The position numbers and the translations under genes are program-made. A DNA stretch of 64,000 nucleotides from Micromonospora sp. FIMYZ51 (GTDB lineage Bacteria > Actinomycetota > Actinomycetes > Mycobacteriales > Micromonosporaceae). The stretch spans positions 1,612,001 to 1,676,000 of the forward strand of contig NZ_CP134706.1 in assembly GCF_038246755.1 (NCBI RefSeq), in the 5' to 3' direction. A model generated the notes under the pieces. That model was not told the origin of the DNA, searched no databases, and was given only the letters and a program-made list of their open reading frames with translations. How positions within the stretch are numbered: the stretch's first letter is position 1; every line of letters starts with the position of its first letter. This document shows, in pieces, positions 8,630-18,687 of the stretch.

Positions 8630-9208
8630 TCACTCGGATTCGGCGAGGATCGCGTACAGCTTGCGGCGCGTCTCGTCGAGCACCTGGGCGGCGCGTTCCC
8701 GCTGGTCGTCGGTGCCGGTCAGCATCACCTGCCGCAGCGCGTTCATCGCCTGGGCGCCAGCGTGCCGGATGTCGTGCCAGCTGTTGATCGTGTCCTCGGC
8801 GACCTCCGCCCACGGTGGCGCCTGTGCCGCCTGGTCGGCCTCGGCGCGGCCCTGCTCGGTGAGGGTGAACCGCTTCCGGCCACCGCCGGATTCCTCGGTG
8901 GCCGCGATGACGCCCTCGTCCTCCAGCAGTTGCAGGGTGGGGTAGATCGAGCCGGGGCTGGGTCGCCAGGAGCCCCCGGTGCGGGAGTCGATCTCCTGGA
9001 TCATCTCGTAGCCGTGCATCGGCCGCTCGGTGAGCAGCGCCAGCACGGCGTTGCGCACGTTCGGACGGCGTCCCCGGCCGCGCCCGCGCCGGCCGTGACC
9101 ATGCCCGGACGCGCCGGGCGGGAACGGGGGACCGGGCGGGAACGGCGGGAAGCCGAAGCCGCGTAGCCGGCCTTCGTGGGGAAGGTGTCCCCGTCGATGG
9201 AATTTCAT
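8630..9208 (-). CDS. PadR-family transcriptional regulator with Gly/Pro/Arg-rich N-terminus
   Basis: The product is 192 residues. After a low-complexity N-terminal tail of about 48 residues rich in Pro, Gly, His and Arg, the PadR winged helix covers about 49-120, with VLALLTERPMHGYEMIQEID and PSPGSIYPTLQLLEDEGVI. The C-terminal part is a dimerisation helix region. The basic, flexible tail might add DNA contacts; that is inference. The start is supported by GGAGG (9216-9220). A 22-bp imperfect palindrome at 9228-9249 in its own upstream region is a likely autoregulatory operator. The target is unknown, and no transporter is divergently transcribed. Confidence 0.92.
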   Translation of the reverse strand: MKFHRRGHLPHEGRLRGFGFPPFPPGPPFPPGASGHGHGRRGRGRGRRPNVRNAVLALLTERPMHGYEMIQEIDSRTGGSWRPSPGSIYPTLQLLEDEGVIAATEESGGGRKRFTLTEQGRAEADQAAQAPPWAEVAEDTINSWHDIRHAGAQAMNALRQVMLTGTDDQRERAAQVLDETRRKLYAILAESE

Positions 9209-9227
9209 TCCGTCTCCTCCGTAGGAC

Positions 9228-9249
9228 TATCACTGATGCATCAACGATA
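9228..9249 (-). promoter_or_regulatory. Candidate PadR operator (22-bp imperfect palindrome)
   Basis: TATCGTTGATG/CATCAGTGATA on the minus strand is an inverted repeat with two mismatched positions per arm and a central TGATGCATCA. It lies 20 bp upstream of the padR start and just beyond the ribosome-binding site, where autorepression would be effective. Confidence 0.55.
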
Positions 9250-9378
9250 TATCGGCAATACAACGGCGACAAGGTGCTGAAGGGTCGGCTGGGGCGTTAG
9301 GGCCAGCTCGTCCCCCTCCGGGCGACCGGCGTGTCGGAGCGCGGTCACCGTCCGCCACCACGTTCCGGACCGATCTGG

Positions 9379-9384
9379 CAGGCT
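9379..9384 (+). promoter_or_regulatory. Possible leaderless -10 element CAGGCT
   Basis: CAGGCT lies six bases before GTG 9391, and no Shine-Dalgarno sequence intervenes. It matches the (T/C)AGG(C/T)T elements before map, truB, dapB and the gene at 63558. Confidence 0.35.
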
Positions 9385-9390
9385 GTAACC

Positions 9391-10230
9391 GTGCTGACGG
9401 CGCCGGTGCGGCAACTGGGGGAATCGGAACGGCGCGCGGTCGAGCGGCTGCTCGACCTCGACCCGTACGCGAGCGCGCAGGTCGCGGAGCGGATCGCCGC
9501 GCGCGGCCTGGCCTGGTGGCGGGCCGAGGGCCGGGTGCTCGGATACGGCTCGCGCCGCCAACTCGAAGCGGTCTGCTGGCTGGGCGGCAACCTGACGCCG
9601 GTGCTGGCCGGTCCGCAGGCGGTGGCCGCCTTCGCCGATCTGCTCGCCGGTGAGGAACGGCTCTGCTCCTCGATCGTCGGCCGGGCCGATGCGGTGCTGG
9701 AGCTCTGGGACCGCCTCGCCGACACCTGGGGACCGGCCCGCGACGTACGCCCGAACCAGCCGCTGCTGGTCACCGACGCGCTGCCCGACGTCGCCGTCGA
9801 CCCGCAGGTGCGCCGGGTCCGCACCGGCGAACTCGACAGGCTCTTTCCGGCCGCGGTGGCGATGTACACCGAGGAGGTGGGCGTCTCGCCGCTGGCCGAG
9901 GACGGCGGGCGCGGGTACCGGCGCCGGGTCACCGACATGATCCGCTCCGGCCGGGCGTACGCCCGGTTCGTCGACGGCCGGGTGGTGTTCAAGGCCGAGC
10001 TGGCGGTCGTCACCCGGCGCACCGCCCAGGTGCAGGGGGTCTGGGTGGCGCCCGAGTGGCGGGGCCGAGGCATCGCCACCGGAGCCATGGCGGCGGTGGT
10101 CCGGGACGCACTGACCCGGGTCGCCCCGACCGTCAGCCTCTACGTCAACGACTTCAACCGGCCCGCCCGGCGGGTCTACGAGCGCTGCGGCTTCCGCCCG
10201 GTGGGCACCCTGGCCACCGTCCTCTTCTGA
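9391..10230 (+). CDS. DUF4081 plus GNAT-domain acetyltransferase
   Basis: The 279-residue product has an N-terminal DUF4081-like half (about 1-135) and a C-terminal GNAT domain (about 145-279). In the latter, VWVAPEWRGRGIATGAMAAVV supplies the pyrophosphate-binding loop and NDFNRPARRVYERCGF the conserved C-terminal motif. The architecture is common in actinobacteria and is often encoded next to ispG, as here. The acetyl acceptor is unknown. The GTG start was chosen because MLTAPVRQLGE is the usual N-terminus; a -10-like CAGGCT six bases upstream suggests a leaderless mRNA. The stop is followed by an 11-bp direct duplication (CCTCTTCTGAC twice, about 10219-10240) that includes the stop codon. 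Confidence 0.88.
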   Translation: MLTAPVRQLGESERRAVERLLDLDPYASAQVAERIAARGLAWWRAEGRVLGYGSRRQLEAVCWLGGNLTPVLAGPQAVAAFADLLAGEERLCSSIVGRADAVLELWDRLADTWGPARDVRPNQPLLVTDALPDVAVDPQVRRVRTGELDRLFPAAVAMYTEEVGVSPLAEDGGRGYRRRVTDMIRSGRAYARFVDGRVVFKAELAVVTRRTAQVQGVWVAPEWRGRGIATGAMAAVVRDALTRVAPTVSLYVNDFNRPARRVYERCGFRPVGTLATVLF

Positions 10231-10438
10231 CCTCTTCTGACGCCGCACGGCCCGGTGGCCGTGACCGATCCGCCCGGGGAGCCGATCCGCCCGGGCCGGG
10301 TGGGCCGATCTGCCGGACCGACCCGGCGGTCTGCCGGTCGGTCCGCCGGGTCGGTCTGCCGGTGGCGAAAATCCGTTGAGCCGTCGGGTGGGGCCGAGCA
10401 GGCTGGAACCTCCGCCACGAAACCGGAGGAACCGACCC

Positions 10439-13400
10439 ATGCGCCTACTCCGTGATCTGTGGGTCACCTCCCCGCGCCGGATGACCCTGGTGACCGTCCT
10501 GGTTGTGGTCGGTGGCATCGGTCAGGCGGCCACCGCCGCGCTGGCCGGGCCGGTGCTGGTGCACCGTTCCGTCGGGTTCTTCGTGCTGCTCTCGGTGGCC
10601 CTCGTCGCCGCCGTCGTCAGTGACCTGGTGATCAGCCTGGTGATGGCGGGGGTGACCGCCGACTGGTCGGCTGACCTGCGTCGCCGGCTGTGCCGGGTGG
10701 CCATGGGGCAACCGGTCCCCGCCCTGGAGACCACGCCGGTCGGGGAGATGCTCGACCGGATCGACGGCGACGTCTACGACGTGGCCTCGGGGTTGCGCGG
10801 TCCCGGCGTACGACTGGCCCAGGCGCTGGCCGTCGGCGTGGTGTCCACGCTTGTCGCGATCACCGTCTGGTGGCCGGCGGGGGTCGGCCTGCTGCTGCTC
10901 ACCGTCCTGCTCGTGATCACCTTGCGGCGGCCCGCCGGGCGGATCGCGCCGGCCCGGATGCACGAGGAGGCGGCCTGGTCCGACCTGGCGGCGGTGATGG
11001 AGGAGGCCATCCACGGCCAGGACGACGTACGCACCAGCCTGGCCCGCCCGTACGTGCTACGCCTGTACGCGGCGCGGGCCGCCGAGGTGCTCCGCCGTGG
11101 CCTGGTCGTCTGGCGGATGTCGGCGCAGGTGAACACCATCGCGGCCAGCGTGACCCGGGCCGGCGTGGCGCTTGTGGTGCTCGGCGGGGTATGGGCGTTG
11201 ACCACCGGCCGGGTGGACGCCGCCCGGCTGACCGCGATCTGGCTGCTCGCGCTCTCCCTGGGCATGACCGTCGAACACGTCAGCCGGATGGTGCCGGAGG
11301 TGCAGTACGCACTCGGCGCGTGGGGCCGGGTGCAACTGCTCGCCAAATCCCCGCAGGAGCCCACCGGCGGTGCCCTGCCGACCGACGGGGACCTGGTCAT
11401 CCGCGACCTGACCTACCACTACCCGGCGACCGGCCCGGACGCCGACCGGGGGCCCGCGCTGCGCGGGGTCGACCTCACCTTCGTCCGGGGCCGCTCGTAC
11501 GCCCTGGTCGGGCGGACCGGCTCCGGCAAGTCGACCCTGGCCAAGGTGCTCACCCGAGCCGTCGACGTGCCGGCTGGCACGGTGCTGCTCGGCGGGCGTG
11601 ACGTGCTCGACCTGGATGTGGAGCAGTTGCGCAGGTGGATCGCCGTGGTGCCGCAGCGGACCGAGATCCTTGCCGGCACGCTCGCCGAGAACGTGGCGCT
11701 CTTCGATCCCGAGCTGCTCGACGCCGCCGCCCGGGCCCTGCACGAGCTGGGCCTGGCCGACTGGATCGCCGAACTTCCGGCCGGCCTGGACACCCGCCTC
11801 GGCGAGGGTGGGCACGTGCTCTCGGCCGGGCAGGAGCAGCTCGTCGCCTTCGCCCGCATCCTGGTCCGGGACCCGCACGTGGTGATCCTCGACGAGGCCA
11901 CCGCCCGGCTCGACCCGGTGACCGAGGTACGGGTGCAGCAGGCCACCGAGCGGCTGCTGGGTGGCCGGATCGGCATCGTCATCGCACACCGGCTCTCCTC
12001 GGTGAGCCGGTGCGACGAGGTGGTGGTGCTGGCCGACGGCGCGGTGGTCGAGGCGGCTCCGCTGGCCGAGTCGCGTCGCTTCGCCGAACTCCTCGCCGCC
12101 GGTCAGGCCGGTGGGTACGGCGACGACGCCGAGCTGCTCGCGGCTGGTCGGGCCGGTGGGTACGGCGACGACGCCGAGCTGCTCGCGGCTGGTCAGGCCG
12201 GTGGGTACGGCGACGACGCCGAGCTGCTCGCGGCTGGTCGGGCCGGTGGGTACGGCGGCGACGCCGAGCTGCTCGCGGCTGGTCGGGCCGGTGGGTACGG
12301 CGGCGACGCCGAGCTGCTCGCGGCTGGTCGGGCCGGCGCGTACGACGGCGACACCGGGATCGAGCTGGCGGAGACCGGCCGGGCGCACGCCGAGCCGGCA
12401 CTGGTCGGCGCCAACCCGGCGGTGAGCGTCGCGGCCGATGCCGGCCCGTCCGGCAACACGACCGGCGTGGGCCTGCCGGCCGGTGGGGCGGTCGTTCCGA
12501 CCGGTGGGGCGGGTGTGGAGGGCGCGCTCGCCCCTGCCGGTGACCCGGCGCCGATGGTCGGGCCCGAGCCGGTCGAGCCGGCGGAGGGGCGGGAGGTCAG
12601 CAGCCGGGAGCGGAGCGGCCCGACCGCTGCGGCTGTGCCGGCCGCTGCGGCTGCCCCGGACCACGACCGGCGGCCGGCGTCGCGGGCGCGGACCCTGCGG
12701 GAGATCTGCCGGCTCTGCCTCAACAACCCCCGCTATGGCCTGGCCTCGGTGGTGATGTTCGCCGTGCTGGTCATCCTCGGCCTGGACGGGCCGCTGCTGG
12801 CCTGGCTCTGGGCGGACGTGGTGGACGGTACGGACGACCTGTGGCTGCCCGCCCTGGGCATCGCCGCCGGACTGGTCCTCGCCATCCCGGCGTACTACTG
12901 GACCCATCTGTGGTATCCGGGCTGGTGGGTACGGCAGATGCTGCGGATCAGCCTGCGGCTGGTACACGGCCAGACCGGTCCACGTCGGGTCAGCCGGCAC
13001 ACCCCGGCGGAGGTGGTGGCCCAGGGCGGCGACACCGAGCGGGTGGTGAATCTCGCCGACAACGTGGTGGACCAGGGGGTCGGCCTGATCATGCTGGTCA
13101 GCATGACCCTGGTCACCGGCAGCCTGGTGCCGGGGCTGTTCTTCCTCGGCACGATGGTGCTCTCCGGGTTGGCGGCGACGGCGTTCGGGCCCCGGTTGGA
13201 GACGGCCGCGCGGGACACCGTGGCGGCGCGGGCGGCCTTCGCCACCGCCCTGGTCTCCAGCCTGTCGGCGGCCCGGACGGTGAAGCTCGCCGGCGCCACC
13301 CGGCCGGTGCTGGCCCATCTCGCCGCGCTCGACGTGGTACGCAGCGAGCGGCAGCGCCGGGAGATCGCCGTGCAGGTGTGGGCCCGCTCCACCCCGTCGC

Positions 13401-14356
13401 TGACCAGCGGCCTGCTGCCGATCGCGGTATGGGGTCTGTTCCTGACCGGCGGACTCTCCGCCGGGGCGGCACTGGTCGCGGTCTCCACCCTGGGTGCGGC
13501 ACGCTGGTTCGCCTGGACCACCGCATCGCTCATCTCGCAGGTCCCGTCGGCCCGGGTGTGGACCCGGCGGACGGCGGAGATGACCGGGATCGAGGCGTAC
13601 TCGGCGGCGGTGCCGGGGGTGGACCTGGCGGCCGGGACGGCGCCCGCGCCGCCGGTGGCCCCGCGTACCCCGCTGCACCGGTTGGAGCTGGCCGGATTCG
13701 GGGTGCGGCACACCGACGGCACCGTCGCCGTACGCGACGTCGACCTGACCGTCGACCGTGGCCAGTTGGTGCTGGTCGTCGGGCCGGTCGGCGCCGGCAA
13801 GTCCTCGCTGCTGCGGGCGCTGGCCGGGATCGCCCCGCACACCGGCCGGCTGACCTGGAACGGTACGCCGGTCACCGAACCGGAGCTGTTCCTGCGCCCG
13901 AACCAGGTCGGCTACGTGGGGCAACTGCCCCGGGTGCTCTCCGGGACGGTGGCCGACAACATCACCCTCGGCCATCCGGTGGACGCCGGGCACGCCGTGA
14001 CCACCGCCCAGCTGGAGCACGACCTGGCCACCACCGGCAGTGGGCTGGGGCTGCTCATCGGGCACAAGGGCACCCGGCTCTCCGGCGGGCAGCTACAGCG
14101 GCTGGCGCTGGCTCGGGCGTTGGCGCCGCGTACCGAACTGCTGGTCGCCGACGACGTCTCCTCCGCGCTTGACGTCACCACCGAACTGGCGCTCTGGCAG
14201 GCGCTGCGCGAGCGCGGCGTGACGGTGGTCGGCTCGACCTCCAAGCGGGCCGCGTTGGTGCGGGCCGACCACGTCGTGGTGCTCATCGGCGGCGCGGTGG
14301 CGGCCCAGGGGCCGTGGCGGGAGTTGGCGCAGCGCTGGGGACACCTGGCCGGCTGA
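10439..14356 (+). CDS. Fused two-module ABC transporter (TMD-NBD-TMD-NBD)
   Basis: A single 1,305-residue chain contains two complete exporter half-units. Module one has membrane helices (about 12-300) and an ATPase with Walker A GRTGSGKST (about 359), signature LSAGQEQL (about 461) and Walker B VVILDEA (about 481). Module two has helices (about 770-1010), Walker A GPVGAGKSS (about 1116), LSGGQLQRL (about 1214) and LLVADDVSSALD. In module one the signature is LSAGQ, and in module two the residue after Walker B is Asp (ADD), so one ATP site may be degenerate, as in many heterodimeric exporters. The modules are joined by a long low-complexity linker with six 15-residue repeats. ATG 10439 has CGGAGGA eight bases upstream. 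The substrate is unknown; multidrug or lipid export is plausible. Confidence 0.93.
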   Translation: MRLLRDLWVTSPRRMTLVTVLVVVGGIGQAATAALAGPVLVHRSVGFFVLLSVALVAAVVSDLVISLVMAGVTADWSADLRRRLCRVAMGQPVPALETTPVGEMLDRIDGDVYDVASGLRGPGVRLAQALAVGVVSTLVAITVWWPAGVGLLLLTVLLVITLRRPAGRIAPARMHEEAAWSDLAAVMEEAIHGQDDVRTSLARPYVLRLYAARAAEVLRRGLVVWRMSAQVNTIAASVTRAGVALVVLGGVWALTTGRVDAARLTAIWLLALSLGMTVEHVSRMVPEVQYALGAWGRVQLLAKSPQEPTGGALPTDGDLVIRDLTYHYPATGPDADRGPALRGVDLTFVRGRSYALVGRTGSGKSTLAKVLTRAVDVPAGTVLLGGRDVLDLDVEQLRRWIAVVPQRTEILAGTLAENVALFDPELLDAAARALHELGLADWIAELPAGLDTRLGEGGHVLSAGQEQLVAFARILVRDPHVVILDEATARLDPVTEVRVQQATERLLGGRIGIVIAHRLSSVSRCDEVVVLADGAVVEAAPLAESRRFAELLAAGQAGGYGDDAELLAAGRAGGYGDDAELLAAGQAGGYGDDAELLAAGRAGGYGGDAELLAAGRAGGYGGDAELLAAGRAGAYDGDTGIELAETGRAHAEPALVGANPAVSVAADAGPSGNTTGVGLPAGGAVVPTGGAGVEGALAPAGDPAPMVGPEPVEPAEGREVSSRERSGPTAAAVPAAAAAPDHDRRPASRARTLREICRLCLNNPRYGLASVVMFAVLVILGLDGPLLAWLWADVVDGTDDLWLPALGIAAGLVLAIPAYYWTHLWYPGWWVRQMLRISLRLVHGQTGPRRVSRHTPAEVVAQGGDTERVVNLADNVVDQGVGLIMLVSMTLVTGSLVPGLFFLGTMVLSGLAATAFGPRLETAARDTVAARAAFATALVSSLSAARTVKLAGATRPVLAHLAALDVVRSERQRREIAVQVWARSTPSLTSGLLPIAVWGLFLTGGLSAGAALVAVSTLGAARWFAWTTASLISQVPSARVWTRRTAEMTGIEAYSAAVPGVDLAAGTAPAPPVAPRTPLHRLELAGFGVRHTDGTVAVRDVDLTVDRGQLVLVVGPVGAGKSSLLRALAGIAPHTGRLTWNGTPVTEPELFLRPNQVGYVGQLPRVLSGTVADNITLGHPVDAGHAVTTAQLEHDLATTGSGLGLLIGHKGTRLSGGQLQRLALARALAPRTELLVADDVSSALDVTTELALWQALRERGVTVVGSTSKRAALVRADHVVVLIGGAVAAQGPWRELAQRWGHLAG
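12083..12352 (+). repeat. Six 45-bp tandem repeats inside the ABC transporter linker
   Basis: The repeats encode AELLAAGQAGGYGDD with small changes (Q/R, D/G). They begin directly after the last conserved residues of the first ATPase module and precede a further Ala/Gly/Pro-rich stretch to about residue 735. The copies are nearly identical at DNA level, so the number probably varies between strains without breaking the frame. Confidence 0.9.
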
Positions 14357-14386
14357 GCGGGCGGCCAGGTACCTCAGGCCGCCCGC
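14357..14386. terminator. Bidirectional hairpin between convergent ABC and oxidoreductase genes
   Basis: The 10-bp arms 14357-14366 and 14377-14386 surround a 10-nt loop (AGGTACCTCA). It starts right after the ABC gene stop and overlaps the last codons of the convergent oxidoreductase gene. Confidence 0.7.
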
Positions 14387-15441
14387 AGGTACTGGTCGGG
14401 CCAGCTGGCGTCGGCGCCGAGCTTCGCCGCGGCCTGCCGTGGCCAGTACGGGTTGCGCAGCAGTTCCCGGCCGAGCAGCACCAGGTCGGCCTCGCCCTCG
14501 GCGATGATCGCCTCGGCCTGCTCCGGCTCGACGATCAGCCCGACCGCGCCGGTGGCGACCCGCGCCTCGCGGCGTACCCGGGCGGCCAGCGGCACCTGGT
14601 AGCCACGACCCACCGGGACGCTGGCGTTCGGGCTCGCCCCGCCCGAGGAGCAGTCGACCAGGTCCACCCCGGCGGTGGCGAGTTCGGTGGCGAGCGCGAC
14701 GCTGTCGTCGACCGTCCAGCCGCCCGCCACCCAGTCGGTGGCGGAGATCCGGGCCAGTACCGGCACGTCGGCACCGACGGCGGCGCGTACCGCGCGGGCG
14801 ACCTCCAGGGTGAGTCGCATCCGTCCGGCCCGGTCCCCGCCCCAGCCGTCCGTACGGTGGTTGGTCAGCGGTGACAGGAACTCGTGCAGCAGGTAACCGT
14901 GCGCGGCGTGCACCTCCACGGCGGCGAACCCGGCGTCCAGCGCCCGGCTGGCCGCCGCGCCGAACGCCTCGACGACGGCGGCGATCCCCGCCTCGTCCAG
15001 GGCGGTCGGCACCCGGTACTCCGGCACGAACGGCTCGTCGGTGGGGCCGACCGGCACCCAGCCGCCCTCGGTATCGGGCACGCCGCCCCGGCGCGGGTCC
15101 CACGGCCGGTACGTCGAGGCCTTGAAGCCGGCGTGCGCGAGCTGCACGGTCGGCACCGCGCCGTGCGCGGCCAGGAACCGGGTCACCGGCCGCCAGGCGT
15201 CGACGTGTCGGCCGGACCACAGTCCGGTGTCCTGCGGGCTGATCCGGCCCTCCGGCAGTACGGCGGTGGCCTCGGTCATCACCAGCCCGGCGCCGCCGAC
15301 GGCGCGGGTGCCGAGGTGCACCAGGTGCCAGTCGGTGGGCAGGCCGTCGGGACCGGCACTGTACTGGCACATCGGCGCCAGGGCGATCCGGTTGGGCAGG
15401 GTCACCGTGCGCAGCGCCAGCGGCGTGAACAACGAACTCAT
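14374..15441 (-). CDS. NADH:flavin oxidoreductase of the Old Yellow Enzyme family (YqjM-like)
   Basis: The 355-residue product shows the OYE FMN barrel: LPNRIALAPMCQYSA (the Cys marks the YqjM-like class), VQLAHAGFKAST, the substrate-anchoring VEVHAAHGYLLHEFLSP, NHRTDGWGGD, and the phosphate-binding end LVLLGRELLRNPYWP. Members reduce activated alkenes or xenobiotics with NAD(P)H; the substrate is not evident. ATG 15441 is preferred over GTG 15447 because GGAGAG lies nine bases before the ATG. A spaced inverted repeat (TCCGTAA/TTACGGA, 15480-15515) upstream may be an operator, though no adjacent redox regulator was found. Confidence 0.92.
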   Translation of the reverse strand: MSSLFTPLALRTVTLPNRIALAPMCQYSAGPDGLPTDWHLVHLGTRAVGGAGLVMTEATAVLPEGRISPQDTGLWSGRHVDAWRPVTRFLAAHGAVPTVQLAHAGFKASTYRPWDPRRGGVPDTEGGWVPVGPTDEPFVPEYRVPTALDEAGIAAVVEAFGAAASRALDAGFAAVEVHAAHGYLLHEFLSPLTNHRTDGWGGDRAGRMRLTLEVARAVRAAVGADVPVLARISATDWVAGGWTVDDSVALATELATAGVDLVDCSSGGASPNASVPVGRGYQVPLAARVRREARVATGAVGLIVEPEQAEAIIAEGEADLVLLGRELLRNPYWPRQAAAKLGADASWPDQYLRAA

Positions 15442-15479
15442 TGCCACATCCTCTCCCGAGCAGCACGCCAGATACGACG

Positions 15480-15515
15480 TCCGTAATGAGTGATATCGAT
15501 GACAGTCCTTACGGA
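15480..15515 (-). promoter_or_regulatory. Spaced inverted repeat upstream of the Old Yellow Enzyme gene
   Basis: TCCGTAA (15480-15486) and TTACGGA (15509-15515) are perfect reverse complements, 22 bp apart, and lie 40-75 bp before the start codon. This resembles a dimer-of-dimers or MarR/HxlR-like operator, but the regulator is not known. Confidence 0.4.
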
Positions 15516-15555
15516 TCGGCCGGGTCGCCGGCTGCGGGCGCCGACGACCACCGGA

Positions 15556-16299
15556 TCAGTCGCCGCGTCGTCGGCGGCGGGCCAGGGCGGCGGCGGTGAC
15601 CAGACCCCAGCCGGCCGCCACCGCCAGTAGCAGCCGCTCCAGCACGCCGACAAGCGAGCCTCGGCCGACGAACAGCATGGTGAGCCCGACCGCGCCCGCC
15701 AGCGGCAGGGCCACCACCGTCGCGGTCGCGGCGATCCGGCGCAGGGCGCGTCCGGCCGCAGGTGCCAGGGCGATCGCGATCATGGCGAAGACCACGGCGG
15801 CCGTCGCGGCGACGCTCGCCGCACCGTGCACCAGATCCGCCACGGTGGCCTGCTCGAACGGCGGCAGCGGGCAGCCGGCACTGCACGTGACCGCTCCGGA
15901 CAGGCCGGTGGCGAGAGCACCCGCGACGAGCAACGCCGCCGCGACCCGCAACCCCCGGTCACCGCGCCACCCGCCGCTGCCGCGCCACGCCGCACTGCCG
16001 CACCATCCCGCACCGCCGTGCCGGAATGCCACGCCGCACCATCCCGCACTGCCGCGCCGGCCGCCGTCGGGGTGCAGCGCGGCGGAGAGCAGCAGCAATG
16101 CCAGGGCCAGGGCGAAGACCCCGATCCGGTACGTCCAGGCGTATCCGCTGTCGGCGACACCGGCCTCGCTGACGTACCCGGTCAGGCCCGGCCCCGGACC
16201 GGCGACCACGGCGAGCGTCACCAGGCTCGCGCCGACGAGCACACCCAACGCCGCGCCCGCGGCGGCGACCCGCGACCCGACGGCGCTGCGGTCAGCCAC
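15556..16299 (-). CDS. DUF998-like integral membrane protein
   Basis: The 247-residue protein has about six hydrophobic segments. The helix set, with VTCSAGCPLPPFEQATVADL in an external loop, is typical of DUF998 proteins; function is unknown. Between the second and third helices sits an odd low-complexity insert rich in Gly, Trp, Arg and Cys (repeated GxAGWCG- and WRG-like units), encoded by degenerate repeats of about 8-25 bp around 15960-16060. The GTG start at 16299 overlaps the stop of the upstream thiol-transferase gene by eight bases, so the two are co-translated. Confidence 0.8.
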   Translation of the reverse strand: MADRSAVGSRVAAAGAALGVLVGASLVTLAVVAGPGPGLTGYVSEAGVADSGYAWTYRIGVFALALALLLLSAALHPDGGRRGSAGWCGVAFRHGGAGWCGSAAWRGSGGWRGDRGLRVAAALLVAGALATGLSGAVTCSAGCPLPPFEQATVADLVHGAASVAATAAVVFAMIAIALAPAAGRALRRIAATATVVALPLAGAVGLTMLFVGRGSLVGVLERLLLAVAAGWGLVTAAALARRRRRGD

Positions 16300-17257
16300 G
16301 CCCGTGTGGGGTTGTCCAGCCGTCCAGGTCCGGGCCGAGCGGCACGATGCCGGTCGGGTTGATCTCGCCGTGGGTGGCGTAGTAGTGCCGCTTGATGTGG
16401 TCGAAGTCGACCGTCTCGCCGAAACCGGGGGTCTGGAACAGGTCCCGCGCGTACGCCCAGAGCACCGGCATCTCGGTGAGCTTGCTCCGGTTGCACTTGA
16501 AGTGGCCGTGGTACGCCACGTCGAAGCGGACAAGTGTGGTGAAGAGCCGCACGTCCGCCTCGGTGATGGTGTCGCCCATCAGGTAACGCCGCTCGGTCAG
16601 CCGCTGCGACAGGGCGTCCAGCCGGGCGAAGAGCGCCAGGTACGCCTCGTCGTACGCCCGCTGCGAGGTGGCGAACCCGCACCGGTAGACGCCGTTGTTG
16701 ACGTCGCGATGGATCTCGGCCATCAGCGCGTCCAGCTCCGGACGCAGCTCGACCGGGTAGAGATCCGGTGCGCCCGGGGCGTGCAGCCGCCGCCACTCGG
16801 TGGACAGGTCCAGGGTCAGCTGCGGATAGTCGTTCGTCACCACCCGCCCGGTGACCGTGTCCACCAGGGCGGGCACGGTGACCCGGCCGACGTAGTCGGC
16901 ATCGGTGGCCAGGTACGCCGCGGAGAGAAAGCCGATGCCCAGCACCGGGTCGAAGCCGTCCGCATCGAGGGTGAACCGCCAGCCGCGCTCGTCGCGGATC
17001 GGGTCGACGGTGCCCAACGAGATGGCGTCGGACAACCCGAGCAGGTTGCGGACGATAAGCGCCCGGTGCGCCCACGGGCAGGCCCGACACCAGATCAGCC
17101 GGTAGCGTCCCGACTCCAGCGGCCAGCGGTCCTGCTCGTCCGGCCCACCGCCGGGTGGCGAGGTGGAGTGCGGGGTGACCCGCCCGGTGAACCGGTTGGA
17201 TTGCCGGACGAAGGCTCCGCCGTCGTTTGTCTCCGCACTGAACTGGGCTCGTGCCAT
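16292..17257 (-). CDS. Xi-class glutathione S-transferase-like protein (glutathionyl-hydroquinone reductase family)
   Basis: The 321-residue product has the catalytic CRACPWAHRALIVRNLLGL motif with Cys in CPWAHR, the ECM4/YqjG family signature, followed by the thioredoxin-fold strand VPALVD and the all-helical C-terminal domain with YLMGDTITEADVRLFTTLVRFD. Family members reduce S-thiolated hydroquinones. Since actinobacteria mostly use mycothiol, the thiol cofactor here may differ; that is inference. It is the first gene of a two-gene operon with the DUF998 protein. The ATG start fits the family N-terminus. Confidence 0.92.
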   Translation of the reverse strand: MARAQFSAETNDGGAFVRQSNRFTGRVTPHSTSPPGGGPDEQDRWPLESGRYRLIWCRACPWAHRALIVRNLLGLSDAISLGTVDPIRDERGWRFTLDADGFDPVLGIGFLSAAYLATDADYVGRVTVPALVDTVTGRVVTNDYPQLTLDLSTEWRRLHAPGAPDLYPVELRPELDALMAEIHRDVNNGVYRCGFATSQRAYDEAYLALFARLDALSQRLTERRYLMGDTITEADVRLFTTLVRFDVAYHGHFKCNRSKLTEMPVLWAYARDLFQTPGFGETVDFDHIKRHYYATHGEINPTGIVPLGPDLDGWTTPHGRG

Positions 17258-17369
17258 GCCGACAACCTATCTCCGATCTTGCGGCGATATCCTGGCTGCT
17301 GGCCGTCCCTGTCGACCTGGTGGGTGACGCGCCGTCGCCCCTGACCTGCCCACCCCCGAAGGACTCGCG

Positions 17370-18572
<1,203 letters not shown>

Positions 18573-18687
18573 CCGGCCGGGCCGTCCGGACGAGCGGCCC
18601 GCTGTCCCCTGGATCTCCCGTCGCGTGACGCACCGGCCTAGAGTGGGCACCGTCACACGATCCGCGGCGACGACTTGGGGTGTACCA

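Noticed and set aside
10250..10438. Possible small gene in the gap before the ABC transporter
   Set aside because: Frames there translate to Pro/Arg/Gly repeats of GC-rich degenerate sequence; no ribosome-binding site other than that of the ABC gene.
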